Assembly (NCBI GenBank): GCA_964017145.1
Contig: CAXHKQ010000008.1
Span: 1 to 18,213, forward strand
DNA from: Agrocybe praecox
Lineage: Eukaryota; Basidiomycota; Agaricomycetes; Agaricales; Agrocybaceae
DNA length: 18,213 nucleotides
Reading direction: 5' to 3'
Shown: positions 17,330 through 18,213 of the stretch, in pieces
How positions within the stretch are numbered: position 1 is the first letter of the stretch
Layout: each line of letters starts with the position of its first letter
Program-made: the position numbers and the translations under genes
The notes under the pieces: generated by a model
Seen by the model: only the letters and a program-made list of their open reading frames with translations
Database searches by the model: none
What the model was told of the DNA's origin: nothing

Positions 17330-18213
17330 TATATACGAAATATGCGGTGGAGTGTAATTCAATGTATTATATTGATAAATTATGGCGGTCGGATCGATCT
17401 TACTGCGTTTGGGTGGGCTCTATCCAGCGCAACTTTGCGCACGTTCGTGTCGGCACGTCGAGATAAAATCGATGCCATAATCGACGTGTATATTTGTATG
17501 TGAGGGCTCGTACATATAATACTACTGTTGATGCGATGGCTCGCCATCGTTTAAACTTCATGCTTACAAACTTGCTGGCGACCACCACATCCGTTGCGTC
17601 ATGCGTACTCATCTCCATGATGATGATGATGATGATGACGGCGGTTGTTGTATCGTCGACAACGCCGGACGGAGCAGAGGCTTAGACTTTTCTGCGCGAG
17701 TACTCTCTTCTGGACTGCATTGATGGTAATCATTTGTTTCTTTTGGCTCACAAAGGGGAGGTCGAGTTCTGGTTCGATTCGTCACGGGTCACAGTGGGCT
17801 TCTAACTGGTGATTCCGGGGGCATAATAAAGATACCCGTCTAAAAAGATTCCAGCCAATGGGCCCCGAGACCGAAGAAATTAACAATTGAAGATTCAATT
17901 CTTGTATGGTAGTTTAGTACTATAGCTACAACTTTTCAGAGAAAGCAAAAACTGAAAGTAAGAAGACAGTGAAAACTGTACTACATGTTCTCCATTGTCC
18001 AACTTGTATCTACAATTCTGCCTGAACAGATTTTCAGACCATCCTGTTTCCGATGATATGAGTCATAGACGTTATAAAATGAACGATTGACGATTGTTAC
18101 TGATCGAAAATCTGTTGAGTCTTGAGTCTTGATATGAGGACTTTCTTAGAATTGAACACTTTGTGTCAGATATACACTTTGATTCGTGACGACACTTGCG
18201 TAACCTTTCCTCC
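17330..18213. other. No gene recognised
   Basis: Mixed-composition sequence with only short open frames and no recognised domain, TIR or LTR. It contains the (ATG)7 repeat. Confidence 0.5.
17617..17637. repeat. (ATG)7 trinucleotide microsatellite
   Basis: Seven uninterrupted ATG units on the plus strand; a short open frame across it translates as a Met run and has no other coding support. Confidence 0.9.

Noticed and set aside
17744..17781. A-box/B-box-like pair (TGGCTCA... and GGTTCGATTC) suggesting a tRNA or SINE head
   Set aside because: The spacing is too short and the stems do not pair.

Overview
The window looks like non-coding, transposon-rich DNA from an insect, most likely a dipteran and plausibly a mosquito. 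The reasons are Tc1/mariner, Ty1/copia and BEL/Pao-type elements side by side, copia priming from the initiator tRNA-Met anticodon region as in Drosophila copia, many TG/CA microsatellites, and no convincing host exon. The species assignment is inference. I found no host protein-coding gene, tRNA, rRNA, CRISPR array or bacterial-style operon; nearly all interpretable content is mobile DNA.

Layout. Positions 1-717 hold the 5' half of a decayed Tc1/mariner transposase gene on the minus strand; a second, internally deleted copy lies at 5000-5275. A 52-bp near-perfect inverted repeat (hairpin) is at 1103-1214. A 631-bp Tc1-type remnant with terminal inverted repeats (TIRs) and TA duplications is at 2253-2883. 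CA/TG-rich DNA without recognisable genes fills 2886-4999 and 5278-7249 and includes (TG)23 and (TG)29 microsatellites.

Positions 7255-11749 are a full-length Ty1/copia retrotransposon on the minus strand. Its 189-bp LTRs are identical, it has a 5-bp target duplication (GTCCA), a tRNA-iMet-type primer site and a polypurine tract. Gag and pol are intact except for one frame break near 11232. Positions 12097-13812 are a second, much shorter LTR element (1,716 bp) on the plus strand. It has about 200-bp LTRs differing by one base, a 5-bp duplication (AGGTA), an 18-nt match to the tRNA-Tyr 3' end, and one 350-codon ORF: a Gag-like helical N-terminus, a Gly/Gln repeat region, and a C-terminal motif resembling a pol remnant. 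It lacks reverse transcriptase and integrase, so it must depend on a partner element.

Positions 13818-16017 are AT-rich to mixed with no recognised gene. Positions 16020-17327 form a TIR element with TA duplications but no recognisable transposase. The last ~880 bp show only a short (ATG)7 repeat. The copia element supplies a full set of reverse-transcription enzymes if its frame break is an artefact; the short LTR element would need enzymes from a BEL/Pao relative elsewhere. The most interesting item is that short element with its chimeric ORF.
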